NCBI GenBank assembly: GCA_002355495.1
Contig: AP017424.1
Location: 3,534,001-3,598,000, forward strand
Source: Streptomyces laurentii
GTDB lineage: Bacteria > Actinomycetota > Actinomycetes > Streptomycetales > Streptomycetaceae
DNA: 64,000 nt
Direction: 5' to 3'
In this document: one piece after another, positions 63,210 through 64,000 of the stretch
How positions within the stretch are numbered: position 1 is the first letter of the stretch
Layout of the letters: every line of letters starts with the position of its first letter
Program-made: the position numbers and the translations under genes
The notes under the pieces: generated by a model
Told to the model about the DNA's origin: nothing
The model's input: the letters and a program-made list of their open reading frames with translations, nothing else
Databases searched by the model: none

Positions 63210-64000
63210 ACCACGCGTATCCGGGGGCCATGGACATCGGCCGGATCGCGAAGGGGCAGAGATTCGCGGCCGGTGGGCAGGGCACGGTGTGGGCGGTCGA
63301 GGACCGGACCATCAACGGGTCCTGGCCGGTGGCGTACAAGGAGTACCACGCGAAGGTACGGCCTCTGGAGAACGCTGGTGTCCTCGCCGACATGGTGGCC
63401 TTCCTCCCTTCCCTGGAGCGCGGCACCGGCGCGTGGCTGGCGAACTGCACGGCCTGGCCCGCGAGTCTTGTCACCGATTCCGGTGGGGTCTGCGGATTCC
63501 TCATGCGCCAGATCCCCCCGCAGTTCATGCGCGCGTTCGCCTTCGACCCGGGGGTGCAGAAGGCCGCGGGCTTCGAGTACCTGCTGAACGACACCGGATA
63601 TCTCGACACCGCGGGCATCACGATCAGCCCCCGGCAGCGATTCGAGCTGCTTCTGGACTTCGCGCGCACCCTCGGACGGCTGCACTCCCTGGGTGTCGTC
63701 GTCGGGGACATCTCGCCGAAGAACATGTTCTTCTCCCTCGACGGCACACCTGGCTGTTTCCTCATCGACTGCGACGCGATGCTCCTACGCGGCCGTTCGC
63801 TGATGCCCCAGGCCGAGACCACCAACTGGGAGGTGCCCGCGGGCGAACCCAAGGGGACCCCGGCGAGCGACGCGTACAAATTCGGGCTGCTGGCGGCGAG
63901 GCTCTTCGCCGGCAAGCAGGAGGGGCAGGACCTCGGCGTGCTGACCGCCACCGCCCCGGCCGTGGGGCAGCTGGCGGAGCAGAGCCTGCTCGCCGACCCC
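63206..64000 (+). CDS. Atypical serine/threonine protein kinase of TerY-P type (C-terminus outside window)
   Basis: At least 265 residues. The glycine loop is AAGGQGTVWAV (residues 21-31), the ATP lysine K45 lies in VAYKEY. The catalytic loop reads VVVGDISPKN: the family HRD is VGD, but the catalytic Asp and the metal-binding Asn remain. The DFG motif is IDCDAM. These changes are characteristic of kinases in TerY-P-type loci. The activation segment includes EVPAGEPKGTPASDAYKFGLL, equivalent to the APE region. The C-lobe continues beyond the window. With the PP2C it forms a kinase/phosphatase pair. Confidence 0.85.
   Translation, partial: MNHAYPGAMDIGRIAKGQRFAAGGQGTVWAVEDRTINGSWPVAYKEYHAKVRPLENAGVLADMVAFLPSLERGTGAWLANCTAWPASLVTDSGGVCGFLMRQIPPQFMRAFAFDPGVQKAAGFEYLLNDTGYLDTAGITISPRQRFELLLDFARTLGRLHSLGVVVGDISPKNMFFSLDGTPGCFLIDCDAMLLRGRSLMPQAETTNWEVPAGEPKGTPASDAYKFGLLAARLFAGKQEGQDLGVLTATAPAVGQLAEQSLLADP

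Overview
The window is chromosomal DNA of a Streptomyces-type actinomycete. The evidence is very high GC, GTG/TTG starts with 4-bp start/stop overlaps, leaderless promoters, and the lineage markers BldG, WblA, a K+-independent H+-pyrophosphatase, a topA with a lysine-repeat tail, and one in-frame TTA (bldA-type) codon. From memory, the gene order topA/tmk/holB, hppA, anti-sigma factor/bldG, helicase, tad, acsA, nhaA, nth/crp, arsA pair, wblA/PBP matches the S. coelicolor core chromosome around SCO3540-SCO3583. No database search was possible.

Layout. 1-9.7 kb (mostly minus strand): truncated secreted peptidase, DNA polymerase III delta' (holB), a three-part MFS/thymidylate kinase/coiled-coil protein, and topA. 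10-15.3 kb: ABC exporter with an ArsR-type regulator and a class I methyltransferase. 15.5-19.8 kb: lipoprotein, hppA, and the developmental switch pair anti-sigma factor/bldG. 19.9-27.3 kb: a DEAH-type helicase carrying a TTA codon, facing a compact tad pilus operon whose upstream region has three DnaA-box-like sequences. 27.8-32.2 kb: HAD phosphatase, degenerate Fic protein, CooC-like ATPase, deacetylase-like lipoprotein. 32.4-40.5 kb: SulP-carbonic anhydrase fusion, acsA, nhaA with an EF-hand-like tail, a holin-like membrane protein, epoxide-hydrolase-like enzyme. 40.6-48.3 kb: MarP-like protease, two NUDIX proteins, nth/crp divergent pair, SPFH protein, a frameshifted metallo-beta-lactamase-fold gene, Rid protein. 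48.6-55.8 kb: tandem ArsA/Get3-like ATPases, wblA, a class A PBP, a GatB/YqeY protein, a metallophosphoesterase, then tRNA-Pro(CGG).

The accessory part starts about 360 bp after the tRNA and runs off the end of the window. It is a tightly packed six-gene operon: class III cyclase-like protein, P-loop/HEAT-like STAND-type protein (one-base frameshift near its end), SPFH domain fused to a decayed vWA, TerY-like vWA with intact MIDAS, PP2C phosphatase, and an atypical protein kinase. The last three form a TerY-P-type vWA/PP2C/kinase triad. The first two proteins share a short GDxxxGDK motif, suggesting that the sensor and the NTPase work as partners. I think this is the window's best candidate for a poorly described signalling or biological-conflict system.

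Two genes (metallo-beta-lactamase fold and STAND-type) are broken by apparent single-base losses in G/C runs. Assembly error is a serious alternative to real pseudogenes.
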